Made by a program: the position numbers and the translations under genes. From Bathynomus jamesi (lineage: Eukaryota > Arthropoda > Malacostraca > Isopoda > Cirolanidae): DNA of 64,000 bases. The notes beneath the pieces are model-generated. The model did no database searches and was not told where the DNA came from. It saw nothing but the letters and a program-made list of their open reading frames with translations. The stretch is from NCBI GenBank assembly GCA_023014485.1, contig JAJOZX010003306.1, positions 328,001 through 392,000 of the forward strand, read 5' to 3'. Of the stretch, positions 12,824-22,981 are shown piece after piece (position 1 is the first letter of the stretch; each line of letters opens with the position of its first letter).

Positions 12824-13042
12824 ATATACTTGGCGAATAATGTAACCTTTGACCAGAATGGCAGACCTGATGTAAAAACGCTTCCAGTGTTTGCTGCTCA
12901 GGTTGGCACCTCTGCCTCCTCAACAATGAAGCTTACGCACCATGGAGGACTGTGCGGTCGTTATGTCATTGTTCTTAGAGAAGTTGCAAAAGAATATCTG
13001 ATATTCTTTGAACTTCAAGGAACTGGATTTGCTTTCAAATAA
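12824..13042 (+). CDS. Candidate 3'-terminal exon of an unidentified host gene
   Basis: A strong 3' splice site (pyrimidine tract ending TTTTCTTTTCCAG at 12823) is followed by 72 open codons to TAA at 13040-13042. The first residues are IYLANNVTFDQNG and the end is FFELQGTGFAFK. The sequence has balanced codon use, unlike the flanking AT-rich DNA and LINE relics. The stop codon overlaps an AATAAA signal at 13038-13043. I do not recognise the protein. No upstream exon is identifiable in the window, so the gene could be broken or could have earlier exons far to the left. A processed or duplicated fragment is the alternative. Confidence 0.5.
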   Translation: MYLANNVTFDQNGRPDVKTLPVFAAQVGTSASSTMKLTHHGGLCGRYVIVLREVAKEYLIFFELQGTGFAFK

Positions 13043-13205
13043 AGTACTGTAGATATATTAGTATTCACACCAGCTATTTTATTAAAAGTAGTATACAAAT
13101 CTGCATTTCAAATGTAACTGAGTTTAGGATGTTTTTTGTTCATCTAGATTTTTAAAGCAATTAAGTTGTGAAACTTGTGAGATTAAGACACTTGATAGTA
13201 TTATG

Positions 13206-13434
13206 TCTTTTCGGTTTGGTGGACTGCTACGGATTTTTACGAAACTTAGCAAATCAATTATTCAAATATTTTATCCTACGGAAATGTCTAATTCCAAACG
13301 TAACTTAATTAATAACCAAACAACCTAACCTAACCTACCGTAACTTACATTTCATTTGGATAAGGGTAAAATTTGTAAATAATTGATTTGTTAAGTTTCG
13401 TAAAAATCTGTAGCAGTCCGTCAAACCGAAAGGA
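13206..13434. mobile_element. Foldback MITE, about 55-bp inverted arms
   Basis: The left arm starts TCTTTTCGGTTTG and the right arm ends CAAACCGAAAGGA. The arms pair through GACTGCTACGGATTTTTACG / CGTAAAAATCTGTAGCAGTC and beyond with few mismatches. The loop contains AACCTAACCTAACC. No coding capacity. Confidence 0.8.
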
Positions 13435-14159
13435 CCCCATTATTATGCTTAGGTTACATTGTTATAATCCAATAAGTAAAATCTAGAAACTGCTATTTTC
13501 TTTATGATATATTCTCTCATATAAATGGACATTAAGCCTAATTTATCTCGTATTATAGGTACAGTGATAACAACTTATCACATCTCTTGACAAGATATAA
13601 GGTCATAACCTAACACTAAATTATTGTTACTGCACAGAGAAAAAGAAATTATTTAAGCGCGCATCATAATTATAATTTAAAATATTTGCTCTTAATCAAT
13701 ATGTAGTGCCATCCCATCAATATTATTGTAACTGAGTGCGCATCATGTTCAAAGCATTTTTGAGGAATGAGGAAAGTGTTTTATGATATTCTCACGTTAT
13801 AATTAAATTTACTGAAAATTCCGAAGAAACTGAAACTGAGCTCTTCTTTTAGGCAATATGTAATAGTTGATAATGCAAATTTTTATTTATGTAAAATTCT
13901 TTTTTCGGGTATGGGTAAAAATTAAACCAAAATTTCATGTACCCTGTCTGTTTGCTTACCAAAGTCTGGTTTCTGTATTAGTTTGTATGATAAACACTAT
14001 AACACCACGCCCAGAAATGCATGTTTTTGACATGCTTACCTATAATGGGATGCATACTTGAGAGCGTCCCTTCAACTGCTCTATTTTAGTTTCAATCGAA
14101 GATTACGAACAAATTGCTAAACGATTGAATTAAAGTATTTTCTATATTTATTTGAGTTA
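13435..14159. other. No recognised feature
   Basis: AT-rich DNA. Short ORFs only. Confidence 0.4.
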
Positions 14160-14310
14160 CTTTTGGGGGGCCCGGTTGATAAGTGGTTCTGGTGTCGTGC
14201 TCTGGGTGGTGAGGCTCTGAGTTCGCCCTCTCCGTATGGCATCGGGTAGGGCTGGGTTGGACAATCACACTGTTTCTGCTCAGTCTCAGATAACCGTTGG
14301 ACCACATTCA
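14160..14310 (+). repeat. Possible tRNA-derived SINE fragment
   Basis: A GC-rich island in AT-rich surroundings carries a box-A-like TGATAAGTGGTTCTGG and, about 45 nt later, a box-B-like GAGTTCGCC. No cloverleaf can be closed, so the call is tentative. Confidence 0.3.
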
Positions 14311-15522
14311 CCCCTTCCAAGTTGTAAAATAAGCTTCCTGGATGTTACGTTTATGTTTATGTTACTTTTGAATAATGTTAGAGTAATTGTACCTTATTTT
14401 TAATGAAGTATTCTTCATAGTTTGTTTTTAATCCCTCGTAAACTACCTATTACCAAAGTGTTATAAGATATATTATATTGTATAACAGCTGACTATTTTA
14501 AGAAGACATTAAATGTATCATTTGTTAATTATGATTTAATAAAACAAAGAGAGAATGGAATTTTTATTTTATTCAATTGCTACTTCCAGTTACAAATAAC
14601 TAGTTTGAAATAGCTAAACTTTCATTAAAAGTAAACAGTGGGGCCAGCTCAACATTCCTGACATGTTTGTTACTGAATCAAAGTTTAAGCACGTAATAGA
14701 GAAGAGCCTAATTGTATTCAATTATTTATTTTTAATTTTATTACAGCAATTCTGATGATCACATGTTTGATACATCTTTCCCAGACTCTCTGTGACCTTC
14801 TGAAACATGCTTGGCATTTACACACATAAATCCCAGTTATTTCCGACAAAATTCCTTGTTAAGAAATTATCAGATTTCTTGCATTATTTACAAACTTTAG
14901 TCTCATTTCCAGTAAACTCAACATCATTCTATTAAAATTTTTCTAAATTTTCTAAATTTACTGTGATCAGTAATAAAATTTTGTTTAATTGCACAATAAA
15001 ATTGGAATTTATTATAGTTCATTATAGTTCATTAGATTATAGTCAGCTGACAGCATTTTCAAATGAATTTTGACTTTGAATTTTTATTTTCAATTTTAAC
15101 TTTGACTTTTCAATAAAAATTTTCACTGGTTTTGACTTAAACGTTGAATTTCGACAATCACTTTGATAAGTACTGAAATTTTACTTTTATTTTAACTTCT
15201 GATTTTCAGTTTGAGTTAAACCAAAATTTTTTTATTTTAAGTTTTCATTTGGAATTTGGACTTTTGACATATATTAAATTTTGATTTTTAACTTTAACTC
15301 TGCTTATTGATTGTAATTAAATTTTATTAGAATTGGTCAAAATGAAAAACCAATCTAAATTTGAAAGTTATTGTTCAAAGTCAACAAAAATGACTCATAT
15401 ATGAAAGTTAAAGTAGAAGTTAAAATTTAAAACCAATTCAAAATTGGTTCCAAAAGTGAGTTCATAAAAAACTTGAGGAAGCTAAAATAGAAAGAACGTG
15501 TCACCTCCGTATATTGCAAAAT
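14311..15522. other. AT-rich low-complexity DNA
   Basis: The 15060-15480 part is built of diverged TTTGACTTT/AATTTTNA-type words on one strand and their complements after 15340, giving weak inverted symmetry. No gene seen. Confidence 0.45.
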
Positions 15523-15780
15523 GGTACTTTCCTATTATCCTGAACCCCAGAATTTTTGCCGAAAATATCACAACTTAACCTAACCAATTGTCAAGGGCCA
15601 TACAGTTGACCTAACCGTATTTCTTGTGTGTCCATAATAAGACTTTAAAAGATTATTATTAATAATAACAGAAAAACCGGTGCTTTTCTGTTTGGTGAAC
15701 TGTATGCCCTTGACAATTGGTTAGGCTAAGTTGTGATATTTTAGGCAAAAAGTCTGGGGTCCGGATAACAGGAAAGTACC
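15523..15780. mobile_element. Foldback MITE, about 85-bp inverted arms
   Basis: The left arm GGTACTTTCCTATTATCC and the right arm GGATAACAGGAAAGTACC are inverted. Pairing continues through the ATATCACAACTTA and AACCAATTGTCAAGGGC blocks. The inner AACCTAACCAATTGTCAAGG block recurs in the foldback at 16216-16380, so the two are related families. Confidence 0.8.
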
Positions 15781-15940
15781 TACAAAATTTATATACTTTA
15801 TCCGTGGCCAACAGTGCTCACAAAACTCACAAAACATGAGCTACAGAGTTTGCTTTACAAACACTACGAGATCTTATTTCTTTAAATAATATGCATTGTA
15901 GCTCTGCATTCCAGAATGCTTCAGGAAATGTGAAAAAATC

Positions 15941-16794
15941 GGGATCACTTTAACATATTGCTTCCCAAAGCATTCGGGAAGCAATATGCTAAAGTGATCC
16001 CTCCTGGGAAGCAATATGTTAAAGTGACTAACACTGGGAAGCAATATGTTAAAAAGAGAAAGGTTTGTTGGTTAGAAAGAGGTTGGTAATCTAGGAGATA
16101 ACATACCGACCGTAAACAAAGCTATAAATGTTAACAAAGATATAAACTTGCTCAGTTCTTTCTGGGTATTATACTATACAAGTGGGTTATAAAGTTCTTT
16201 CTTGGTGAAACTGGGCCCCCCAGCCTTCTTTAGTTAGCCTTATAAGGCTAACTAACAAATATGTTACGACTTAACCTAACCAATCGTTAGGTCAACTGTA
16301 TGCCCTTGAAGATTGGTTAGGTTAGGTCGTGATATTTTCGTTAGTTTGCCTTATAAAGCTAACTAAAGAAGGCTGGGAGCTCTGATCTTCAGGTGATTCA
16401 ATGGTACTAAGCCAAAGGCTTCGTGAAACTGGAGTTCATACCCAGACCATTGAATCTTACTGTAACAAACATAAATACTATATAAAGAAAATGAAAGGAT
16501 GCAAAAAGGAGCTACTCAACTCGGACTTGTGGCAAATGATGTGGTGTGACCGATTCTTCTGAAATCTATTTTTTACTTTGTGTGACCATATAGCGCAACA
16601 ATTCTAATAAATTTACTTTCAATCTAATATTTTAAAATGTTATGATTTACTTTTTATGCCTTTACTTTATTAAAGCGAACATTTTTTATCGTACTCCTTA
16701 TCTTAAATATTGGGAAGCAATATGTTAGTCATTAACACTGGGAAGCAATATGTTAAAGAGAGGTTCCTGGGAAGCAATATGTTGAATTGATCCA
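15941..16794. mobile_element. Non-autonomous DNA element with iterated 22-bp motif
   Basis: The ends are inverted: the left GGGATCACTTTAACATATTG... pairs with the right ...CAATATGTTGAATTGATCC. The motif GGGAAGCAATATGTTAAAGT occurs in direct orientation at 15976, 16006, 16036, 16712, 16740 and 16769 and inverted at 15945. Clustering at both ends is typical of subterminal transposase-binding repeats. No transposase ORF lies inside. A foldback is nested within. Confidence 0.6.
16216..16380. mobile_element. Foldback MITE nested in the iterated-motif element
   Basis: Arms CCAGCCTTCTTTAGTTAGCC and its complement ending GGCTGGGAGC, about 65 bp each, closing on a short TTAGGTCAAC loop. Confidence 0.75.
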
Positions 16795-18600
16795 AAATTC
16801 GAATGGGAGCTCACTTTTTTTTAAAGTTTATGACAACGATAACACGCTAAAACTACTTCCTGGACCTTCTGTCGCCTCAATATAAACTTAAATTAAGGGA
16901 TTCACTCGCATCTTTAATTAATTAAAACATAAAGGGAAAAGATCAGTATGATACAACGTATTTTTACTCCTCGTGGAAGAGTACATTACTTAAAATTAAG
17001 AACACGCGTATTAAATTGAATTTTAAATTCTGTTAAAATTTCAAATTAAAAAATTATGATCACGAATTTAAAACCAAGACCTATCAAAGCCCAAAAACTA
17101 ATGCTAACTACGAACCAACCACGTCCTTCTGCTATCATATTACTGTACTCTTAATGTTGCCATAATGGTCTGCCACATGTCCATAAAAAAAAAGTGCTAC
17201 TAAAGTTGTTGGAACGGAATATTAGGAACGGCAAATCGTCTGACACGAGTTCAGCAAAAATTCAGTTTAAAATTTTCATAGTTATTTTTTGTAACCTGTA
17301 GGCTATAAATTTTAAAAGAATTATCGTTTAAGAAGAATTCACTGACTCCCTCTGCTTATTATTTCAAGGAAATACTATTTCATCATGAAGAGGTCAAGAA
17401 GAGGCAGAAGTAATCATTAACGCGATCTCACACTTAATAATTCTTTGGTGAATTCTCATACATTTACTTGCTTCTATCTCTAGGTGCCCTCATAACCCTC
17501 CATATATGGATAATTATGGATTTGCCTTATTAACTTGTGAAGTGGGGTTTTGAAAGTTTAAATGAATGTGTATTAAATGAATAATGTGTAGATCATGAGA
17601 ACCGTCAGCCTTTTGGCCATGTGAGCTCAGTGAGTTTTCTACAGTATGATAATAGTGAGGGTCCTTTTCCCGCTTCTTTTAGGATGATGCCAAACATTCC
17701 TATGCAGTCATTCTATCGTTTTATTTCGTTTAAACAATCAGAAATTGATTATTTGATTATTACCATACATATTTTTTTGCGATTTAAAGTGTGACCACTA
17801 ATCTTCATGCTTTATTTCTGTTATTTTCATTTTGACATAATGACTTTCATTTTAATTGGATTGTCCTCGGCAAAGAAGCAATGTATCTCGAAAACGAAGC
17901 GATTGCGTATTTATGTTTATAGGAACTTTTTTGTTCACTTTGAAGTCCTGAATATGTACACTAATTTATGAAACATAAATTGATAACAATCTGTACATAA
18001 TTTTCAATTTCTGGATAATCGGAAAACCCTAGAATCGATTATCTGGATTTCTTGATGTAATTTCTTTGCATATTTTATCTTCTGCTTCTGCCTTCCTGCA
18101 GGTGCTGTACGATTTATTTTGAGAGGAAACCTGCAAAATAGTTCACAGTAATAAGTACATTGCAAACTATTTTTAGTTAAGCTGCGTGCAGTCAATACTT
18201 CCAAGCAGCACAAAAAGGAGTGTCCATTACTGGTTAATTGATATCACTGATGGTGAACTGGTGGTAATGACACGCAGATAGCTAAACGTCTATGGTACTC
18301 TGAAGGAATTTTGATGGTTCAATAATATACTTTATGTTGATCGTCTTGTGTAGACCATTCAAACTTTATGACTCGATGAACCAACAGATTCTAAGTTTTA
18401 TGTTACCTGTATATGGATGGATTAACATTAGAGAACCAAGCTATAGAGAATCAATGACCTTTTATCGATGGAAATTATATGATAAATTTTCTCTAGAAAA
18501 CTTTTGCGTGAAAAACGAATGTGACGTTGAGATTATTTTACCCGTTAACTGCGCGAGCGCCCAGTTACGAGTCGAGCCAAAGAGATATCTCAGTTTAAAG
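16795..18600. other. No recognised gene
   Basis: AT-rich DNA with scattered short ORFs, none with domain signal or codon bias. Confidence 0.4.
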
Positions 18601-18639
18601 TTTAAACCCACGTACATACGGGGTTACGTAGAAATGGTC

Positions 18640-19260
18640 AGAAGCGAGAGCCCCAGTAGAATGGGTGCAAAAGGAGAGAGTGCAATGCAATTGAAAATGT
18701 TGATCAATGTTGCAAAGGAAAGATTGCATAAGTTATGCAACAAAGGGGGAATGCTGCAAGATGATATGCAACAAAGGGGAGGGGGAATGTTGCAAGAGCT
18801 GCAAAGGTTATGCAACTTGGAGGCGGAGTTATCCCCCAAGAGAAAAAGAGAAGGAGAGAGAGTAAGAGAGGTGTTCGCCTGGCCAGAGCCAGGCGCATAT
18901 TAAGACTTCAGCCGAGCGGCCGTTGTCTTAACATGTTCCTAATCAACCAGTTGGCTTATCTGCCTGAGCTGCCAGATTGTGCTATTCATTTAATTAAAGC
19001 ATATATTCTGGCTTAACCAGCCAGTTGGCTTATCTGGCTGAGCTGCCAGATTGCGCTATTTATTTAATTAAAGCATATATTCTGGCTTAACCAGCAAGTT
19101 GACTTAGAAGGCGTAAGTGGTTTGTTCAGGTGTACATTTTTGAGTTACCAGATTGCATTTTTTTATTTAATTAAATCACATATTTTGACTTAACAGCCAG
19201 TTGAGTTAGAAGGCGTAATTGGCTTGTTCAGGTGTACATTATTAGGGTTGCCAGATTCTG
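18640..19260 (+). repeat. Composite repeat R, copy 1 (purine-rich segment, hairpin, CCAGTTGG array)
   Basis: Order: G-rich segment with repeated TGCAACAAAGGGG words (18700-18800), purine-rich stretch, hairpin at 18876-18895, then four diverged units beginning CCAGTTGGCTTATCTG or similar near 18947, 19020, 19091 and 19197. The first two units are 74 bp apart and nearly identical. Modules in the same order recur at 60350-60670. No protein motif was found in the 189-codon ORF that overlaps it. Confidence 0.6.
18876..18895 (+). other. Perfect 8-bp hairpin, module R copy 1
   Basis: Stem CGCCTGGC, loop CAGA, stem GCCAGGCG. It is flanked by GTGTT upstream and CATATT downstream, both conserved in copy 2. 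The fourth pair is C-G here and T-A in copy 2 at 60549-60568. Confidence 0.7.
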
Positions 19261-19261
19261 C

Positions 19262-19541
19262 TATCCAGAAAAATAAACATACAATGGAATATATATGATC
19301 AAAAATAATAATAGCATAAGAAATACGAACGATGAATATATAATCAAAATAAATATACAATGGAATATATATGATCAAAAAATAATAATAGCATTAGAAA
19401 TACGAAAGAGAAATATATAATCAATAATATACAAAACGTTGTAGTATAACCATCAATATGTTAGTACAGGAGAAGTAGATATATATACAGTTATATTAAA
19501 TAATTAAATATATTGAAAATAATAATATACGAAACGTATAA
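19262..19541. repeat. AT-rich block with internal tandem repeat, copy 1
   Basis: ATACAATGGAATATATATGATCAAAA followed by AATAATAATAGCAT occurs twice (about 19278 and 19360). The segment from CAAAACG to TTAAATATATTGAAAATAAT is nearly identical, in the same orientation, to 63880-63980. It lies directly downstream of the minus-strand gene ending at 19542. Confidence 0.6.
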
Positions 19542-19960
19542 TCAATTGCATATTAGTACAGGAAATATATATGTATATACACAATTAAATAAATAAATAT
19601 ACATCGAAATACTTTTTGTTCTACTGCGCAAAACGCTAAACTCACACGTAATCGAGTCTACATTCACATCGTTATTACTTTGCACTACACAGTAAAACCG
19701 TCCAAGCAACTCTTCACCGCTCAAGTTATATGGATGCATATACTCGACATAAATGGCTTTCATATCGTTCAATACTATTTTTGTTCCCACTTTACATTCG
19801 GTTGGTAAGTTATCTTTAAACACGGCTAGAATACAATCAAAAGCACGTACAAAGAGGTCATCGTTAACCACAACATCATTATTAAATACAAGTTTTCCAA
19901 TCGACGTTTTTTTCTTAACGTCCCGAGCTTTTCAATAGTGAACTCTTCTTCACTCTGCAT
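19542..19960 (-). CDS. Unrecognised small protein, frameshifted
   Basis: An ATG at 19960 starts MQSEEEFTIEKLG. The frame shifts near a run of seven As at about 19908-19914 and continues as KKTSIGKLVFNNDVVV and on through GRFYCVVQSNNDVNV to the stop at 19542. About 130 residues, no motif recognised. The ATG lies about 20 bases past the stop of the upstream gene, so the spacing is tight, as in a compact viral-type cluster. The C-terminal 20 residues may be read-through into AT-rich repeat. Confidence 0.4.
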
Positions 19961-19982
19961 AGCGGCAATTGAAATAATCTTC

Positions 19983-20513
19983 CTAGTCGTAACGACAACT
20001 AGTCATTATATAGAGATACAGCTCTTCAGGGTGAACAGTGTAGGCAAGCTCTGCCCTGTACCGCTCAAGTGCTTTATACCAAAGTTCGGGATATTTCGAA
20101 GAATCTAAACCCTTTAAATATACATCCAGCTTTAGGCCATTCTCGCCTTGTTCATTCCTACCTTCGATAAATCCGTCGAGCAGAGCGGTGTATGCGTATT
20201 CAAGAACCGTGTCAAAATAAATCATATCCGTAACACGAGCGTCTAATATAGGCTTCAGCTTGCAGAATCCGATGATTTTAAACATTCTCTCGAGGATGAA
20301 ACGGTTTCGCGTATGAACAAGAACGTTATTATCATATGCATTCTTCCACATCTGTCGTATATCAATGCATGGCTGTTCGTTATTTATACACAACGTGCAA
20401 ACAACGGCATATGAGGGGGCGTCACTAATTTGCTCTCTTCTTGTACCTACACCTGCAGGTATTTTATAACGGTCCTCTCCCCACTTCTCAACTATCATGA
20501 AGACACTATTCAT
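19983..20513 (-). CDS. Unrecognised 176-residue accessory protein
   Basis: Intact ORF, ATG at 20513, starting MNSVFMIVEKWGEDRYKIP and ending YLYIMTSCRYD. No signal peptide or membrane segment. Mixed alpha-helical composition with four Cys, no recognised domain. Its GC content and even codon use match the polymerase gene rather than the AT-rich DNA to the left, so I infer it belongs to the Polinton cargo. It is the longest unbroken non-transposase ORF of the element. Confidence 0.55.
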   Translation of the reverse strand: MNSVFMIVEKWGEDRYKIPAGVGTRREQISDAPSYAVVCTLCINNEQPCIDIRQMWKNAYDNNVLVHTRNRFILERMFKIIGFCKLKPILDARVTDMIYFDTVLEYAYTALLDGFIEGRNEQGENGLKLDVYLKGLDSSKYPELWYKALERYRAELAYTVHPEELYLYIMTSCRYD

Positions 20514-20524
20514 CTCCTCAACAC

Positions 20525-20884
20525 TTAAATAAATAACATTACTTTACGAGAGTTTGCTTGCCTGCAAATCGTTTCCAGTACATAGTTAATGGTACCGGTT
20601 TCACGCCTGAACACGCGCAATGACTTCGTCACGGAGACATCGTACGAGGCGTTGAGAATGCTTCTCAAAGGAAGTTCCATCGTATTCGCACATCCAGTCG
20701 GTTCAAGCTCTGAGATGACTATGAGCCACAGGTGGACGGATCGGCTCAACGAGCGGAGTGAGTCACGCTGATGAAACGTGTACGGATTTCTTCGAACACG
20801 TGTGTTTCGGAGGGGTGAGGTACACGGGTGGGCGGCTGAAGCGTGTACAGGCTTGTTCGAGCACTTGTGCCCCTGGACAAACAA
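20525..20884 (-). CDS. Weak ORF, possibly the end of another accessory gene
   Basis: 119 open codons. Only the last about 50 (from MELPLRSILNASYDVSVTK at about 20680) look protein-like. The upstream part is rich in His, Pro and Ser and overlaps an imperfect DNA direct repeat at 20770-20875. Followed closely by the 176-residue gene. Confidence 0.25.
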   Translation of the reverse strand: MFVQGHKCSNKPVHASAAHPCTSPLRNTRVRRNPYTFHQRDSLRSLSRSVHLWLIVISELEPTGCANTMELPLRSILNASYDVSVTKSLRVFRRETGTINYVLETICRQANSRKVMLFI

Positions 20885-20953
20885 AATTTTCCTCTACATG
20901 AAGCAATACCGGCTTTAATGTTTTATCACTCACCAGACGTTCATTTCCACAAA

Positions 20954-21230
20954 CTAAACATCTTCACAATCCGGTGCACTATTTGAAAGAAACATATGCC
21001 CATATTTATCCTTTTTATTTGTCAAGCGATACTCGTCTCTAAAGTCTGTTAAAAACACACAGCCCATTAGCCACAACCACACTACAAACCTCGTCATGAT
21101 ATATATTAATATAGTGGTAAAAATACATAAGATTCTCATGATGACAAGATTTACATTCTCAACCGTATGGTAAGAGTAGTCGGTATGATGTAACATGAAA
21201 TAATATCGCTTGTCATACCACTCGTCAACA
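20954..21230 (-). pseudogene. 3' half of a membrane-protein gene broken by a LINE
   Basis: The frame is open from the LINE junction (DEWYDKRYYFM...) to the stop at 20954. A hydrophobic stretch of about 33 residues (LVIMRILCIFTTILIYIMT then FVVWLWLMGCVFL) would span a membrane once or twice. The tail is charged and acidic. The other half is probably 22711-22981. Function unknown. Confidence 0.45.
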
Positions 21231-22715
21231 AGACGGTCAGGTAGCTAACTGGTTAGAAGAATGGCTTCGTGCTAGGAGACAGATGGTCGTAGTTAATGGT
21301 AGTGAATCAGGGTGGTTAGATGTAGGTAGCGGTGTCCCACAAGGTTCAGTGTTAGGCCCATTGCTATTCGTAATTTACATTAACGACATAGATGTAGGAT
21401 TGACTAGTAACGTGTCAAAATTCGCGGACGATACTAAAATAGGCGGTAAGGTTGTTAACGAGGACGATAGAAATAGGATTCAAGACGATGTAAATAGGAT
21501 TATGGAGTGGACAGATAAGTGGCAGATGCAATTTAACGTAGACAAATGTAAAGTTTTGCATATAGGTTCTCGCAACAATAATTACGCGTATACGATGGAT
21601 GATAGGCAGTGAGCGAGCGTTGACGAGGAAGTAGATTTAGGCGTACGCATATCTAAGGATTTAAAGGTTAGGAACCAGTGCCTGGAGTCTTGCGCAAAAG
21701 CTAATAGGATGTTAGGTTTCATAGCGCGTAATTTCGAATTTAAATCGAAGAATATTATATTGCCCCTTTACAAGTCCCTAGTCAGGCCTCATTTAGAATA
21801 TGCCGTTCAGTTTTGGTGCCCGTACTTGCGTGAGGATATTGATAGGTTAGAAAGGGTTCAGCGTCGTGCCACGAAACTTATTCCGTCATTGCGCAATAAG
21901 CCTTATGAAGATAGGATTAATGAGTTAGACCTGTATTCACTCGAAACTAGGAGATTAAGGGGTGAGCTTATTGAAGTTTTCAAAATCATTAATAACATCG
22001 ATAACGTAAATTTTGACAAATTGTTCACTTTTGATAATAGTAATACTCGCAATAACGGATTTAAGTTGCGTGGCAGGCGTTTTATTACTAATATCGCTAA
22101 AAACTTCTTTACGTTTAAAGTAATTGATAAATGGAATAATCTTCCCGCGTCAGTCGTTCATTCTACCAGCGTTAATATGTTTAAGAACCGTCTTGACAGA
22201 CATTTTAAAGGTATTAGCGTTGTTTAATTTAAAAAACAACAAAGTTAGCAACAGAAGCTCTGGTGGTGGTGCTCGAGGATGAGTCTGTCGACGATGAATG
22301 CCAACTTGTTTAACTTAAATACTTTTTTTTTTTTTTTTCCCTCTCCTTACTTTGCATGTCTCTAACTCTTTTCTTGCATGTTTGTAGTTTGCATGGTATG
22401 ACAGTGAGTTAAGACTGTGTTTGCATGGTTTGTAAGCGTTCTTATTTTACTTCTTTTCATCTTTCACCCCTCTCCTATTCTCTCCGACTATTTTTCTGAC
22501 TTGTCGGCAGTGGCCGGCGGATGATGATGGTGAGACACTTTTCCTCTTTTTCTGAATGAATGTTAACCCATGAGTGATAGGTGTTGCTCTTACTTAACCC
22601 CTTATTCTCTTCTCTTCTCTTAACCCGCTACTCTTTCCTTTCTCTCGGGCTAACCTTAGAGTGGATCTTAGGGTCTTTGTTAGCCTTAGCTTCTGTAGAT
22701 CTGTAGATCCATATC
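21231..22715 (+). mobile_element. LINE-A copy, 5'-truncated, with 3' UTR and octamer tail
   Basis: Begins abruptly inside the RT (GQVANWLEEWLRAR). Contains VPQGSVLGPLLFVIYIND and the catalytic box FADDTKIGG (about 21421-21447). One in-frame stop lies at 21610-21612. The C-terminal ORF (21709-22227) ends FKNRLDRHFKGISVV. The 3' UTR (22228-22690) includes a 17-T run and ends GAGTGGATCTTAGGGTCTTT, then TCTGTAGA twice. The octamer tail is CR1-like. It lies inside the Polinton and splits a minus-strand gene. Confidence 0.85.
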
Positions 22716-22981
22716 CGTTGCTTATCTTCTGAACGTATTGCTTATTCTACTTCGCGGTATATGTGAGCTTTTATAAAGGTTAGGTCTACAACATATTTCA
22801 ATACATCGTTTGTACCACAAAATCTTACAATGCCCTCACCAGAATACCCGTAGAGTATTTGAGCATCTTGGTCCTTCGCACGGCTCAATAGGAATAGGGA
22901 GAATTCAGTATCCACCACATCTCGGCACTTTGCCGAATACCACTTCATAAACGTTGAACACGCAATATTAAAGGTAGCCAT
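22711..22981 (-). pseudogene. 5' half of the broken accessory gene
   Basis: 79 open codons from ATG at 22981 (MATFNIACSTFMKWYSAKC) to TAA at 22742-22744. Beyond that stop the same frame continues toward the LINE edge (AIRSEDKQRI). On the far side of the LINE an open frame resumes with DEWYDKRYYF, so I infer one gene split by the LINE and carrying a nonsense codon. No family recognised. Confidence 0.4.

Noticed and set aside
18334..18903. 189-codon ORF starting MLIVLCRPFKLYDS
   Set aside because: No recognisable motif. Its second half is translated from the G-rich minisatellite and hairpin of composite repeat R, so the ORF is probably fortuitous.
19542..22981. Endogenous nimavirus or nudivirus insertion
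   Set aside because: Decapod genomes carry such insertions and the genes are unrecognised, but no hallmark gene of those viruses is present. The position beside pPolB and matching base composition fit Polinton cargo better.
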